A stretch of DNA of 6,200 nt from Desulfonema limicola (GTDB lineage: Bacteria; Desulfobacterota; Desulfobacteria; Desulfobacterales; Desulfosalsimonadaceae): the NCBI GenBank assembly GCA_020722245.1, contig DYLE01000145.1:1-6200 (forward strand), read 5' to 3'. The first letter of the stretch is position 1, and every line of letters starts with the position of its first letter. Positions 1 through 6,200 of the stretch are shown here, one piece after another. The notes beneath the pieces were generated by a model that worked only from the letters and a program-made list of their open reading frames with translations, was not told where the DNA came from and ran no database searches. The position numbers and the translations under genes are program-made.

Positions 1-409
1 ATCTCGTTTTTTTTTCATAGGTTGCGGATACGGATGTCGTGATCCCGCCCCGCGCCGCAAACTCACCGATCACCGTCATCCTTTTCGGAGACAGCACACC
101 GGTGAGATCCTCTAAAATTCGATTGACGATGTTTTCATAAAAGATGCCGACGTTTCGGTACTGAAGCAGGTAGAATTTTAAGGATTTCAGCTCGATGATT
201 TTATGGTCCGGCACGTAGTCGATGGTGATGCATCCCGTGTCCGGCAGCCCGGTCCTGGGGCAGAGTGAGGTGTACTCGGGTTGTTTAATGAGGATATGGA
301 TGTCCCGTTTGGAATGATAGTCGTAATCAAGCGGCTCCAGAATCTGCCGCGAAATGGTTTCCGGAGGGTGTATTTCAACAAAGGCTTTTTTTGAATTTGT
401 TTTATCCAT
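1..409 (-). CDS. queF: NADPH-dependent 7-cyano-7-deazaguanine (preQ0) reductase QueF, 3' end cut by window edge
   Basis: QueF reduces the nitrile of preQ0 to the amine preQ1 with NADPH, a cytoplasmic step of queuosine tRNA modification. The reverse strand from 409 reads open for 136 codons to the window edge. It shows the family's core: LCPRTGLPD with the thioimide-forming Cys50 and the general-acid Asp57, then ELKSLKFY (residues 73-80), the QueF signature that also binds NADPH, then YRNVGIFYE with Glu92, and a late RGGI motif (120-123). Length and layout fit the short, single-domain (B. subtilis-like) type of about 140-165 residues, so only a few C-terminal residues should be missing. Residue 91 is Tyr where the B. 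subtilis enzyme, as I recall it, has His before the substrate-binding Glu. ATG at 409 is chosen because AAGG lies 8 nt upstream and a promoter fits just before it. A frame starting at 432 on the same strand is a shadow. No other queuosine genes are in view. Confidence 0.95.
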   Translation of the reverse strand, partial: MDKTNSKKAFVEIHPPETISRQILEPLDYDYHSKRDIHILIKQPEYTSLCPRTGLPDTGCITIDYVPDHKIIELKSLKFYLLQYRNVGIFYENIVNRILEDLTGVLSPKRMTVIGEFAARGGITTSVSATYEKKTR

Positions 410-446
410 GATTTACGCCTTAACATTTTCATTTTTTTCTGATAAT

Positions 447-475
447 ATACTAAACAAGTTAGAAGTTGCTGTCAA
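447..475 (-). promoter_or_regulatory. Putative sigma70-type promoter of queF
   Basis: On the reverse strand a perfect TTGACA -35 box (475-470) is followed by a 17-nt spacer and a TAGTAT -10 box (452-447, four of six consensus positions). Transcription would start near 440, giving a leader of about 30 nt that contains the AAGG ribosome site of queF. The box and spacing are read directly from the sequence; activity is inferred. A better-looking TATTAT at 447-442 lies too far (22 nt) from the -35 box. Confidence 0.55.
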
Positions 476-496
476 ATGACTTTTTAAGGGTATATC
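466..496 (+). promoter_or_regulatory. Possible weak promoter of pncB, overlapping the queF -35 box
   Basis: On the plus strand TTGCTG (466-471) and TATATC (491-496) could serve as -35 and -10 boxes, though the 19-nt spacer is long and both boxes are imperfect. The -35 box would overlap the TTGACA of queF on the other strand, so the two promoters would sit back to back. A start near 503 would leave only about 10 nt of leader before the pncB ATG. The assignment rests on position as much as on sequence. Confidence 0.25.
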
Positions 497-512
497 GAGA
501 CCTCTTTGCCTC

Positions 513-1853
513 ATGACGATGTTGGAAAAATTCAGCCCGCTTTTTACCGATCTCTATGAGCTGACCATGGCAGAGGCCTACTTTGCGCACCACTTTACCG
601 ACCCGGCGGTGTTTTCCCTGTTTATTCGCAACTACCCCAGAGAGAGAAGCTATTTTGTGGCCGCCGGACTGGAGGATGTCTTGGCCGGGCTTGAAGGGTT
701 TCGGTTTTCCGCAGATGAGATCGAGTATTTAAGAAGCACCGGCCTGTTTTCAAAAGGTTTTCTTTTATACCTTGAGGAAATGCGGTTTACCGGGTCGGTG
801 AGGGGAATACCCGAGGGTACGGTATTTTTCAAGGATGAGCCGATACTTGAGGTTTGCGCGCCGCTGATTCAGGCCCAGATTCTGGAGACCTTTCTGCTTA
901 ACACCATCGGGTTCCAGACGATGATCGCCACAAAGGCGGCGCGGTGCGTTCATGCGGCGGGCGGCCGGGCGCTGATCGACTTTTCCGCAAGACGGACCCA
1001 GGGAAGGGATGCGGCGATCAAGGTGGCGCGAAGCTCCTTTATCACCGGGTTTTCCGCCACCAGCAACCTACTGGCTGGAAAGTTATACGGCATTCCTGTT
1101 TCCGGAACCATGGCGCACTCCTATGTCACCTCCTTTGACAGTGAGATCCAGGCGTTTGAGGCCTATGCACAAACCTATCCGGATCGGTCCGTGTTTCTCA
1201 TCGATACCTACGACACCCTGCAGGGGGCTGAAAACGCGGCAAAGGTCGCGCTTGAAATGAAGAAAAAAGGGCGTCGTTTAATCGGCGTGCGGCTGGACAG
1301 CGGGGATATGATTGCCTTCAGCAAACAGGTGCGAAGCATCCTGGACAGGTCCGGACTCCAGGATGTCAAGGTGTTCGCATCCAGCGGGTTTGATGAATAC
1401 AAGATCGCAGACGCCATCAAGCAGGGGGCCTGCATCGACGCCTTCGGGGTAGGAACAAAGCTGGGGGTATCCGCGGATGCGCCGTATTTGGATATCGTCT
1501 ATAAGATGGTAAGGTTTCGTGACCGGGATATTCAAAAACGTTCTACAGATAAGATCAACCTGGCCGGGGAAAAGCAGGTGTTTCGAAAAACCAAAGAGGG
1601 GGGTCGGCTTGCCGGCGACACCATCGGCCTGAAACATGAGATCCTTGCGGGTACAACCGCTCTTCTGGAAACCGTGATGAAAGACGGGCGGCGGGTTGGG
1701 CCGCGACCGTCGCTGGATGCGATCCGGAAGCGGTTTGCCCGGGACTTTGCCGGGCTGGATGAATCCTATAAAACCGGGGCGCAGGTTTATCCGGTCGCGC
1801 TTAGTGATCCGCTGCGAAAGGTTCAGGGCGCGGATTTAAGGGATATTCTGTGA
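513..1853 (+). CDS. pncB: Nicotinate phosphoribosyltransferase (NAPRTase)
   Basis: This cytoplasmic enzyme joins nicotinate to PRPP, with ATP hydrolysis, to give nicotinate mononucleotide, the entry step of NAD salvage (Preiss-Handler pathway). The 446-residue protein is complete and of usual length. Visible family motifs are the N-terminal TDLYELTMAEAYF (12-24), FIRNYP with AGLE (37-54), ARRTQGRDAA (159-168), SATSNLLAGKLYGIPVSGTM (181-200) followed by AHSYV, DTYDTLQGAENA (231-242), GVRLDSGD (258-265), FASSGFDEYKI (288-298) and GACIDAFGVGTKLG (305-318). His202, in the GTMAHSYV stretch, corresponds to the histidine phosphorylated during ATP coupling in enteric NAPRTase. The start is ATG 513 or ATG 519; no in-frame start lies between the upstream stop at 477 and 513. 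Neither ATG has a Shine-Dalgarno sequence at normal spacing: the nearest purine run, AAGGG at 486-490, is 22 nt away. The gene diverges from queF. A quinolinate phosphoribosyltransferase is unlikely given the length and motifs. Confidence 0.95.
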   Translation: MTMLEKFSPLFTDLYELTMAEAYFAHHFTDPAVFSLFIRNYPRERSYFVAAGLEDVLAGLEGFRFSADEIEYLRSTGLFSKGFLLYLEEMRFTGSVRGIPEGTVFFKDEPILEVCAPLIQAQILETFLLNTIGFQTMIATKAARCVHAAGGRALIDFSARRTQGRDAAIKVARSSFITGFSATSNLLAGKLYGIPVSGTMAHSYVTSFDSEIQAFEAYAQTYPDRSVFLIDTYDTLQGAENAAKVALEMKKKGRRLIGVRLDSGDMIAFSKQVRSILDRSGLQDVKVFASSGFDEYKIADAIKQGACIDAFGVGTKLGVSADAPYLDIVYKMVRFRDRDIQKRSTDKINLAGEKQVFRKTKEGGRLAGDTIGLKHEILAGTTALLETVMKDGRRVGPRPSLDAIRKRFARDFAGLDESYKTGAQVYPVALSDPLRKVQGADLRDIL

Positions 1854-1865
1854 TTTTTTGCTGAA

Positions 1866-1916
1866 ATCGATTTTCTTGCGGCGCGATCTAAGGCAAAAAA
1901 CCTAAATAAAATCGAT
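1866..1916. repeat. 9-bp perfect inverted repeat between pncB and the peptidase gene
   Basis: ATCGATTTT (1866-1874) and AAAATCGAT (1908-1916) are perfect inverted copies separated by 33 nt. A smaller TTGC/GCAA pair lies inside the loop. The right arm ends directly before the AAAGGAGG ribosome site of the next gene, so pairing in mRNA could affect access to it, or the arms could be a regulator's half-sites. The stem is AT-rich, the loop long, and no T-run follows the right arm, so it does not look like an intrinsic terminator. Function is unknown. Confidence 0.4.
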
Positions 1917-1924
1917 AAAGGAGG
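1917..1924 (+). promoter_or_regulatory. Strong Shine-Dalgarno sequence that decides the peptidase start
   Basis: AAAGGAGG is a near-perfect anti-16S match. Five nucleotides after it, ATT at 1930 is in frame with the peptidase. The first conventional start codon, TTG at 1951, is 26 nt away, too far for this site to serve it, and has no site of its own. No ATG or GTG start lies near the expected position in the peptidase frame. Confidence 0.75.
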
Positions 1925-1929
1925 CCGCT

Positions 1930-4449
1930 ATTTTAAACCATCATTTATCCTTGCTGAGCTGGCTGGCGGTTGTGTATTCGATTCTGTTTTCAAGCGCGCA
2001 GGGTATGGCATCCGACGCATCAGATCCCCGGCCGCATCAAAGCGGTCTAAAGGTCGAGGTCTCGCACAGCGGGATTTTCAAGCTGACCGGAGCGCATCTC
2101 GCAAACGCAGGGGTTGACCCGGCCTCCCTTGATCCGGACAGCCTGCGCCTGTTTCATTTGGATTCGGAGATCCCCCTTCGGGTGGTGAAGCATGAAGGGA
2201 TTTTTGATACGAAGGCTTACCTTTTGTTTTACGCCGAAGGCGTTGACAACCCATACACCGGTACGGATGTTTACTGGCTTTACTGGGGGGAGCCCGTCTC
2301 CGGTATGCGGATGAAATACATCAACGGATCTGTGGATGAGGCGCTTCCGGAGGTTTCCGCCTTTCCGGAGGTTTTGACCTTTGAGGAGAACCATACCCCC
2401 TGGTTTGAAACCCCCGGCGCGCCGGATGTCGATTACTGGTTCTGGGAAAAAATCACTTCGCCCGATTCAGTGACCTGTATTGTGGATGTGTTTTCTCCGG
2501 TTCAGGAGACCGGTGATGCGGTACTCACCGTCTGGTTTCAGGGCCAGGATGCGGATTTTTCAAATACATCTCATCACACGGTGATTTACCTAAACGGCTT
2601 GGCCGTCGGCGATGAGACCTGGACCGGAAACATCGCCCATAACCAGGTCATGAGTATCTCTCAGGACCGGATCAATGACGGGTTAAACACCGTGACCATT
2701 GAATCCCAAAGGGAAGGCGCCTTCGCGGACGTGGTGTATTTCAACCGAATCACCCTCCGGTATCAGCGCAGGCTTGAGGCGGTGGACGACCAGCTGAAGT
2801 TTTTTATAGCCCCGGCTGAACCGGTGTGCATGAGCGTCTTCAATTTTTCAAATGGGGATATCGACCTCTATGATATCACCGACCCGGATCAGGTGAAGAT
2901 CGTTTCAAAGACCGAGGTCGAGTCGGAGGGAATCGGTTTTTCGCTCAGGTTTACGGCTCAGGCCGATGAAAAAACCTATCTGGCGGTGGCCGGCCATGCC
3001 GTAGGCGCCCCGGACCGGGTGACCCTGCGGGCCCCGTCCGATCTGAAGGAGACCTCAAACGGCGCGGATTATATTCTGGTTACCGCAAAAGACCTCAAGC
3101 CCTCTTTGGAGAAACTCTGCGAGCTTCGCACGCTGCAGGGCCTGCGGGTTAAGGTCGCGGATATCGAGGAGGTCTATGACCTTTTTTCCTACGGCCTGGT
3201 TGATCCCTCGGCCCTTTGCGATTTTTTGAAATACGCCCATGCGTATTGGGAGGCGCCGGCACCGCGGTATGTGCTTCTGGCCGGGGACGCCAATCTGGAT
3301 TATCGGGATTACTACGGCACCGGCAAAAAAAATATCGTTCCGGTTTACCTGTCTTCCACCGAAGGGCTTGGCCTGACCCCTTCGGATAACCAGTATGCCT
3401 GCGTTGAAGGGGATGACCCTGTGCCGGACCTCTGTATCGGAAGGATCCCCGGCAGTACCCCCGAGGCCATCACGGCGATCGTCAATAAGCTGATCTGCTA
3501 TGAATCCACAAGGGCGCCGGCCAGCGAAAGCGTCCTCCTTGTGGCGGACGACGATGACCCTGCCTTTGAGACCTTGTGCGACGACCTGGCCGCCTACCTC
3601 CCTTCCTGGTTTGCCGATGAAAAGGTGTACACCCGAGGGTATGGGAACCTGTCTGATGCCACCGATGATATATTATCCCTTATAAATGAGGGGATGCTGA
3701 TCACCGGCTTTGTGGGGCACGGGGATGTGACCCGGTGGGGGGCGGAGCCCTTCGGCGGAGGCGATTTTCTCATTGAACCCGATGATCTGGATTTTTTAAG
3801 CAACGATGATCGGCTCAGCTTTATCATCGCCCTGGACTGCTTAAACGGCTATTATTCACATCCTTTTCATTACTGCCTGGCCGAGGAATGGGTGATGGCG
3901 CCTGAAAAAGGGGCCATCGCCTGTTTTGCCCCAAGCGGGCTGTCCTACCAGCAGGAGCATGAGTTTTTAAGCTATTTTATATTTTCAAAAATTTTTTTAG
4001 ACGGCGAAAACCGGCTGGGAGAGATCGCCACAGGTTCTAAAATTGATGCCTACGCCCTGGGCGCATCGGAGCGGGTGTTGATCTCGTTCAACCTGATCGG
4101 TGACCCGGCTACGCGGTTGGCCTTTAATCGTGAGAACGCCGACCTGGTAACGATTCACACCATCACCGCAAAGGCCGGGTCCGGCGGCTCGATTTCCCCG
4201 GCCGGAGAGGTTCTTGTGTTTGACGGATCCGATCAGACCTTTTCTGTTACACCGAAGGCTGGATACCGTGTGGCGGATATTGTGGTCGACGGGGTTTCCC
4301 AAGGGGCCGCCAACGGGTTTAGGTTTGAAAACCTCACAAAAGACCACTGCATTGACGCCGTGTTTGAGAGTGATAAGGAATTCGGCATCGTGGCGGCATT
4401 TTTGGCGGCGGTGATGGCGGCGCTGACCCATGCCTTGCCTGCGCCGTGA
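1930..4449 (+). CDS. Exported C25-family (gingipain-type) cysteine peptidase with C-terminal repeat domain
   Basis: Read from ATT 1930 it is 839 residues; from TTG 1951 it is 832. Numbering here is from ATT. Residues 6-23 are a hydrophobic signal-peptide core with likely cleavage after Ala23 or Ala27, but the n-region has only histidines for charge. Residues 40-290 look like beta-rich N-terminal domains, including YLLFYAEG and a sandwich-like segment near 180-280 with VIYLNGLAVG. The C25 domain spans about 380-732: YVLLAGDANLDY (447-458), PSDNQYA, GRIPGSTPEA (504-513), then FVGHGD with catalytic His597 and IALDCLNGYY with catalytic Cys637, in the order and setting known from gingipains, ending at NLIGDPATRLAF. 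Residues 742-812 form one InlB/Flg_new-like repeat (GSGGSISPAGE, VTPKAGYRVADIVVDG). A hydrophobic tail, 818-839, ends the protein without a basic cluster or recognised sorting motif. It probably acts in the periplasm or at the surface. Substrate specificity cannot be read. It precedes the kinase-like gene by 37 nt. Confidence 0.85.
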   Translation: MLNHHLSLLSWLAVVYSILFSSAQGMASDASDPRPHQSGLKVEVSHSGIFKLTGAHLANAGVDPASLDPDSLRLFHLDSEIPLRVVKHEGIFDTKAYLLFYAEGVDNPYTGTDVYWLYWGEPVSGMRMKYINGSVDEALPEVSAFPEVLTFEENHTPWFETPGAPDVDYWFWEKITSPDSVTCIVDVFSPVQETGDAVLTVWFQGQDADFSNTSHHTVIYLNGLAVGDETWTGNIAHNQVMSISQDRINDGLNTVTIESQREGAFADVVYFNRITLRYQRRLEAVDDQLKFFIAPAEPVCMSVFNFSNGDIDLYDITDPDQVKIVSKTEVESEGIGFSLRFTAQADEKTYLAVAGHAVGAPDRVTLRAPSDLKETSNGADYILVTAKDLKPSLEKLCELRTLQGLRVKVADIEEVYDLFSYGLVDPSALCDFLKYAHAYWEAPAPRYVLLAGDANLDYRDYYGTGKKNIVPVYLSSTEGLGLTPSDNQYACVEGDDPVPDLCIGRIPGSTPEAITAIVNKLICYESTRAPASESVLLVADDDDPAFETLCDDLAAYLPSWFADEKVYTRGYGNLSDATDDILSLINEGMLITGFVGHGDVTRWGAEPFGGGDFLIEPDDLDFLSNDDRLSFIIALDCLNGYYSHPFHYCLAEEWVMAPEKGAIACFAPSGLSYQQEHEFLSYFIFSKIFLDGENRLGEIATGSKIDAYALGASERVLISFNLIGDPATRLAFNRENADLVTIHTITAKAGSGGSISPAGEVLVFDGSDQTFSVTPKAGYRVADIVVDGVSQGAANGFRFENLTKDHCIDAVFESDKEFGIVAAFLAAVMAALTHALPAP

Positions 4450-4486
4450 TGATAGAGATGACGCTGCCTCGGGCGTGAGTTAAACA

Positions 4487-6200
4487 ATGAATCGAATCCC
4501 TTCGCTTGACGGTTACCGGATCATCGGCGAGAAGCCGCCCGTTGAAGGGATCAGAGTGTTTTCAGGGGTCCGTACCGGCAGCGAGACGCCGGTCGTGATT
4601 TATTTCCTGCCCTTCACCAACCTCCCTCTTGCCCGCATGGAAGCGGTGTATCGCAGGTATCTGGCTCTGATGCGCCTGTCCTCAGAAAACCTTCCCTCTG
4701 TCTGTGCCGTGAAGAAGATAACGGAATCCGCATCGCCGGGCATCGTGGTTATTATCGAGGAGGTGCCCGGCATCACCCTGAAGGCGTATATTCGGGAAAA
4801 GGAACCGGTACCGGTCGATGTTTTCTTGCGCATCGCGCTGGGCCTGGTTTCCGGAGTAAAGCAGCTTCACAAGGCCGGAATCATTCATAAGCGGCTGACC
4901 AGCGGCGGTGTCCTGATCGATCCTGACACCGGCCGGGTTCAGATTCATGAGTTTGCCTTTCAGGAAGATTCTTCTCAAGAATCGCTGGTGTTCGCACGGG
5001 AGGGGACCCCCCCGAATCCCTTGGGAACCGACCCTATTTTTTATATCTCGCCGGAGCAGACCGGCCGCATGAACCGCAGGGTGGATTACCGGACGGATTT
5101 TTACTCGCTGGGGGTTATTTTTTACGAGGCTCTGTCCGGGGTTCCCCCGTTTGCCGGCCAAACCTCCATGGAAATCGTTCATGCGCATATGGCCAAAAAT
5201 CCGGCGCCCCTCGCGGCGGTCCGTCCGGACATCGGAAAAACCCTGTCCGATCTCATCATGAAGCTGCTCTCCAAATCCCCACGGGACCGCTATCAGAGCG
5301 CCTACGGCCTGGAGTTCGATCTGGCCTGCTGTATGGCGCGGCTTTCCCAAGAGGGGCGCATCACCCCGTTTGAACTGGGCACCCGCGATGTCGCGCCGGT
5401 TTTTCGTTTGCCGGACAGGGTATACGGCCGGGATATCGAGATGGCCATGCTCATCGACGAGTATGAACGGGTCCGGGGGGGAGGACTCGGACTGACCCTG
5501 CTGTCGGGGCATTCGGGGGTGGGAAAGACCCGTCTGGTGCAGGAGCTGAAAAAATATGTTCTTCGAAAAGGAGGACGGTTCATATCCGGCCGCTATGATC
5601 AGTTCCAGCAGGACATTCCCTACAGCGGGCTTCTTCAGGCGTTTTCCGAGCTGATTCGGCAGATACTCACCGAGCCTACGGATCGGATCAAAAAATGGGG
5701 GCGGAAAATGGCTTCCCGTCTGGGTGCCAACGCCCCGCTTCTCGCCGAGCTCATTCCCGAGCTTGCGCTGATTATCGGAAGGCAGCCTTCATTAGACGGG
5801 CTTACTCCAGCCGAAACGCAGAACCGGTTTCGTCTGATCTTTGAGAGATTCCTTCAGGTGTTTGCGGTGGAAGGGCATCCCCTGGTGCTTTTCATCGACG
5901 ACATGCAGTGGGCGGATAGTGCGGGTTTGCAGCTTATGGAAGCTTTTTTCACCGGCACCCGCACCCGGAATTTTTATTTTATCGGCGCCTATCGGGACCA
6001 TGAAATCAGCCCGGATCATCCGTTGAAGGTCTCCTTAACCGCTTTGGGGCGAAAAGGGGTGCGGGTTCATGCCATCACCTTGAAGCCGATCCATGACCTT
6101 GCGGTCGGCCATCTGCTCAGGGACGCTTTGCACGAGCCTCTAGACGACCTGAAGCTGCTTGCGGGAGTGATTCATGAAAAAACCCGGGGAAACCCGGTTT
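4487..6200 (+). CDS. Pseudokinase-like domain fused to AAA-type ATPase, sensor-protein N-terminus, 3' end cut by window edge
   Basis: The 571 visible residues match the N-terminus of large Ser/Thr-kinase/AAA_16-ATPase/GAF/histidine-kinase proteins, usually well over 1,500 residues long; the later domains would lie beyond the window. The kinase-like domain is residues 9-290. Its C-lobe scaffold is intact: YISPEQTGRMNRRVDYRTDF (186-205), YSLGVIFYEALSG, KSPRDRYQSAYGLEFDL. Catalytic positions are degenerate: Tyr39 at the ATP-binding Lys position, HKR (134-136) for HKD, Gly141 for the Mg-binding Asn, EFA (155-157) for DFG, and no glycine-rich loop. The ATPase begins near VYGRD (312-316), with Walker A GHSGVGKT (341-348), RYDQFQQDIPYSGLLQAF (369-386), Walker B LVLFIDDMQWAD (466-477) and AYRDHE (501-506). 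It reaches a TRGNP motif at the edge. ATG 4487 is the first start after an in-frame TAA at 4481; only a weak TGAG ribosome match precedes it. No terminator separates it from the peptidase gene. Signals and partners are unknown. Confidence 0.85.
   Translation, partial: MNRIPSLDGYRIIGEKPPVEGIRVFSGVRTGSETPVVIYFLPFTNLPLARMEAVYRRYLALMRLSSENLPSVCAVKKITESASPGIVVIIEEVPGITLKAYIREKEPVPVDVFLRIALGLVSGVKQLHKAGIIHKRLTSGGVLIDPDTGRVQIHEFAFQEDSSQESLVFAREGTPPNPLGTDPIFYISPEQTGRMNRRVDYRTDFYSLGVIFYEALSGVPPFAGQTSMEIVHAHMAKNPAPLAAVRPDIGKTLSDLIMKLLSKSPRDRYQSAYGLEFDLACCMARLSQEGRITPFELGTRDVAPVFRLPDRVYGRDIEMAMLIDEYERVRGGGLGLTLLSGHSGVGKTRLVQELKKYVLRKGGRFISGRYDQFQQDIPYSGLLQAFSELIRQILTEPTDRIKKWGRKMASRLGANAPLLAELIPELALIIGRQPSLDGLTPAETQNRFRLIFERFLQVFAVEGHPLVLFIDDMQWADSAGLQLMEAFFTGTRTRNFYFIGAYRDHEISPDHPLKVSLTALGRKGVRVHAITLKPIHDLAVGHLLRDALHEPLDDLKLLAGVIHEKTRGNPV

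Noticed and set aside
187..432. An 81-codon reverse-strand frame starting upstream of queF.
   Set aside because: It overlaps queF in another frame and its Arg/Ser/Pro-rich product has no family pattern. The queF frame has all the enzyme's motifs.
1278..1637. A 119-codon reverse-strand frame inside pncB.
   Set aside because: It is antisense to conserved NAPRTase motifs, so it is a shadow.
1854..1916. Possible intrinsic terminator after pncB.
   Set aside because: A T-run follows the stop codon but no GC-rich hairpin precedes it, and the inverted repeat further on lacks a following T-run.
2345..2374. Direct repeat TTCCGGAGGTTT, twice, 18 bp apart.
   Set aside because: It keeps the reading frame and encodes a local PEV...PEV duplication in a variable part of the peptidase. 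It is too small to mean a mobile element or a functional array.
3997..4431. A 144-codon reverse-strand frame opposite the end of the peptidase gene.
   Set aside because: It is antisense to a well-supported coding region with no recognisable motif in its product.
5007..5013. C7 run in the kinase-like domain, and a similar G7 run at 5475-5481, as possible frameshift sites.
   Set aside because: The frame stays open and family motifs continue in the same frame on both sides of each run, so no shift is needed.
4682..5512. A 276-codon reverse-strand open frame.
   Set aside because: It lies wholly opposite the kinase-like/ATPase gene, whose forward frame has recognisable motifs throughout. The reverse translation shows no known motif and is a product of GC-biased codon use.
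1..6200. tRNA or rRNA genes, CRISPR repeats, insertion-sequence ends or a transposase.
   Set aside because: Reading both strands showed no cloverleaf-like tRNA, no regularly spaced repeats and no transposase motifs. The four genes and short gaps account for nearly all the window.

Overview
The window holds four genes, two of them cut by its ends. Moderately GC-rich, tightly packed genes, a secreted C25 (gingipain-type) protein and a kinase-like/AAA ATPase of the class common in Desulfobacterota, Myxococcota and Cyanobacteria suggest a Gram-negative bacterium, probably a deltaproteobacterium (Desulfobacterales-like). The lineage is inferred from gene content only.

Layout: queF, for queuosine biosynthesis, runs leftwards from 409 and leaves the window a few residues before its expected end. 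A 103-bp divergent intergenic region (410-512) carries a convincing promoter for queF and a weaker one facing pncB. pncB (513-1853) is a complete nicotinate phosphoribosyltransferase of NAD salvage. After a 76-bp gap with a 9-bp inverted repeat and a strong Shine-Dalgarno sequence comes a large exported C25-type cysteine peptidase (1930-4449). Its best-supported start is a rare ATT codon, not the TTG seven codons inside. Then, 37 bp on, an N-terminal kinase-like domain fused to an AAA-type ATPase starts at 4487 and runs off the right edge.

How the genes may work together: queF and pncB are housekeeping genes with no obvious link to the others. The peptidase and the kinase-like/ATPase gene are co-oriented and closely spaced, so they may be co-transcribed. 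No terminator is visible between them.

The most notable observations are: (i) the kinase-like domain has lost the usual Lys, catalytic Asp, Asn and DFG residues but keeps the C-lobe scaffold, while the adjoining Walker A and B motifs are intact, so it looks like a pseudokinase-ATPase; (ii) the ATT start of the peptidase; (iii) the pairing of a caspase-fold protease with a regulatory ATPase. None of these proves a new system, and the peptidase's apparent signal peptide argues against a purely cytoplasmic protease-NTPase module.
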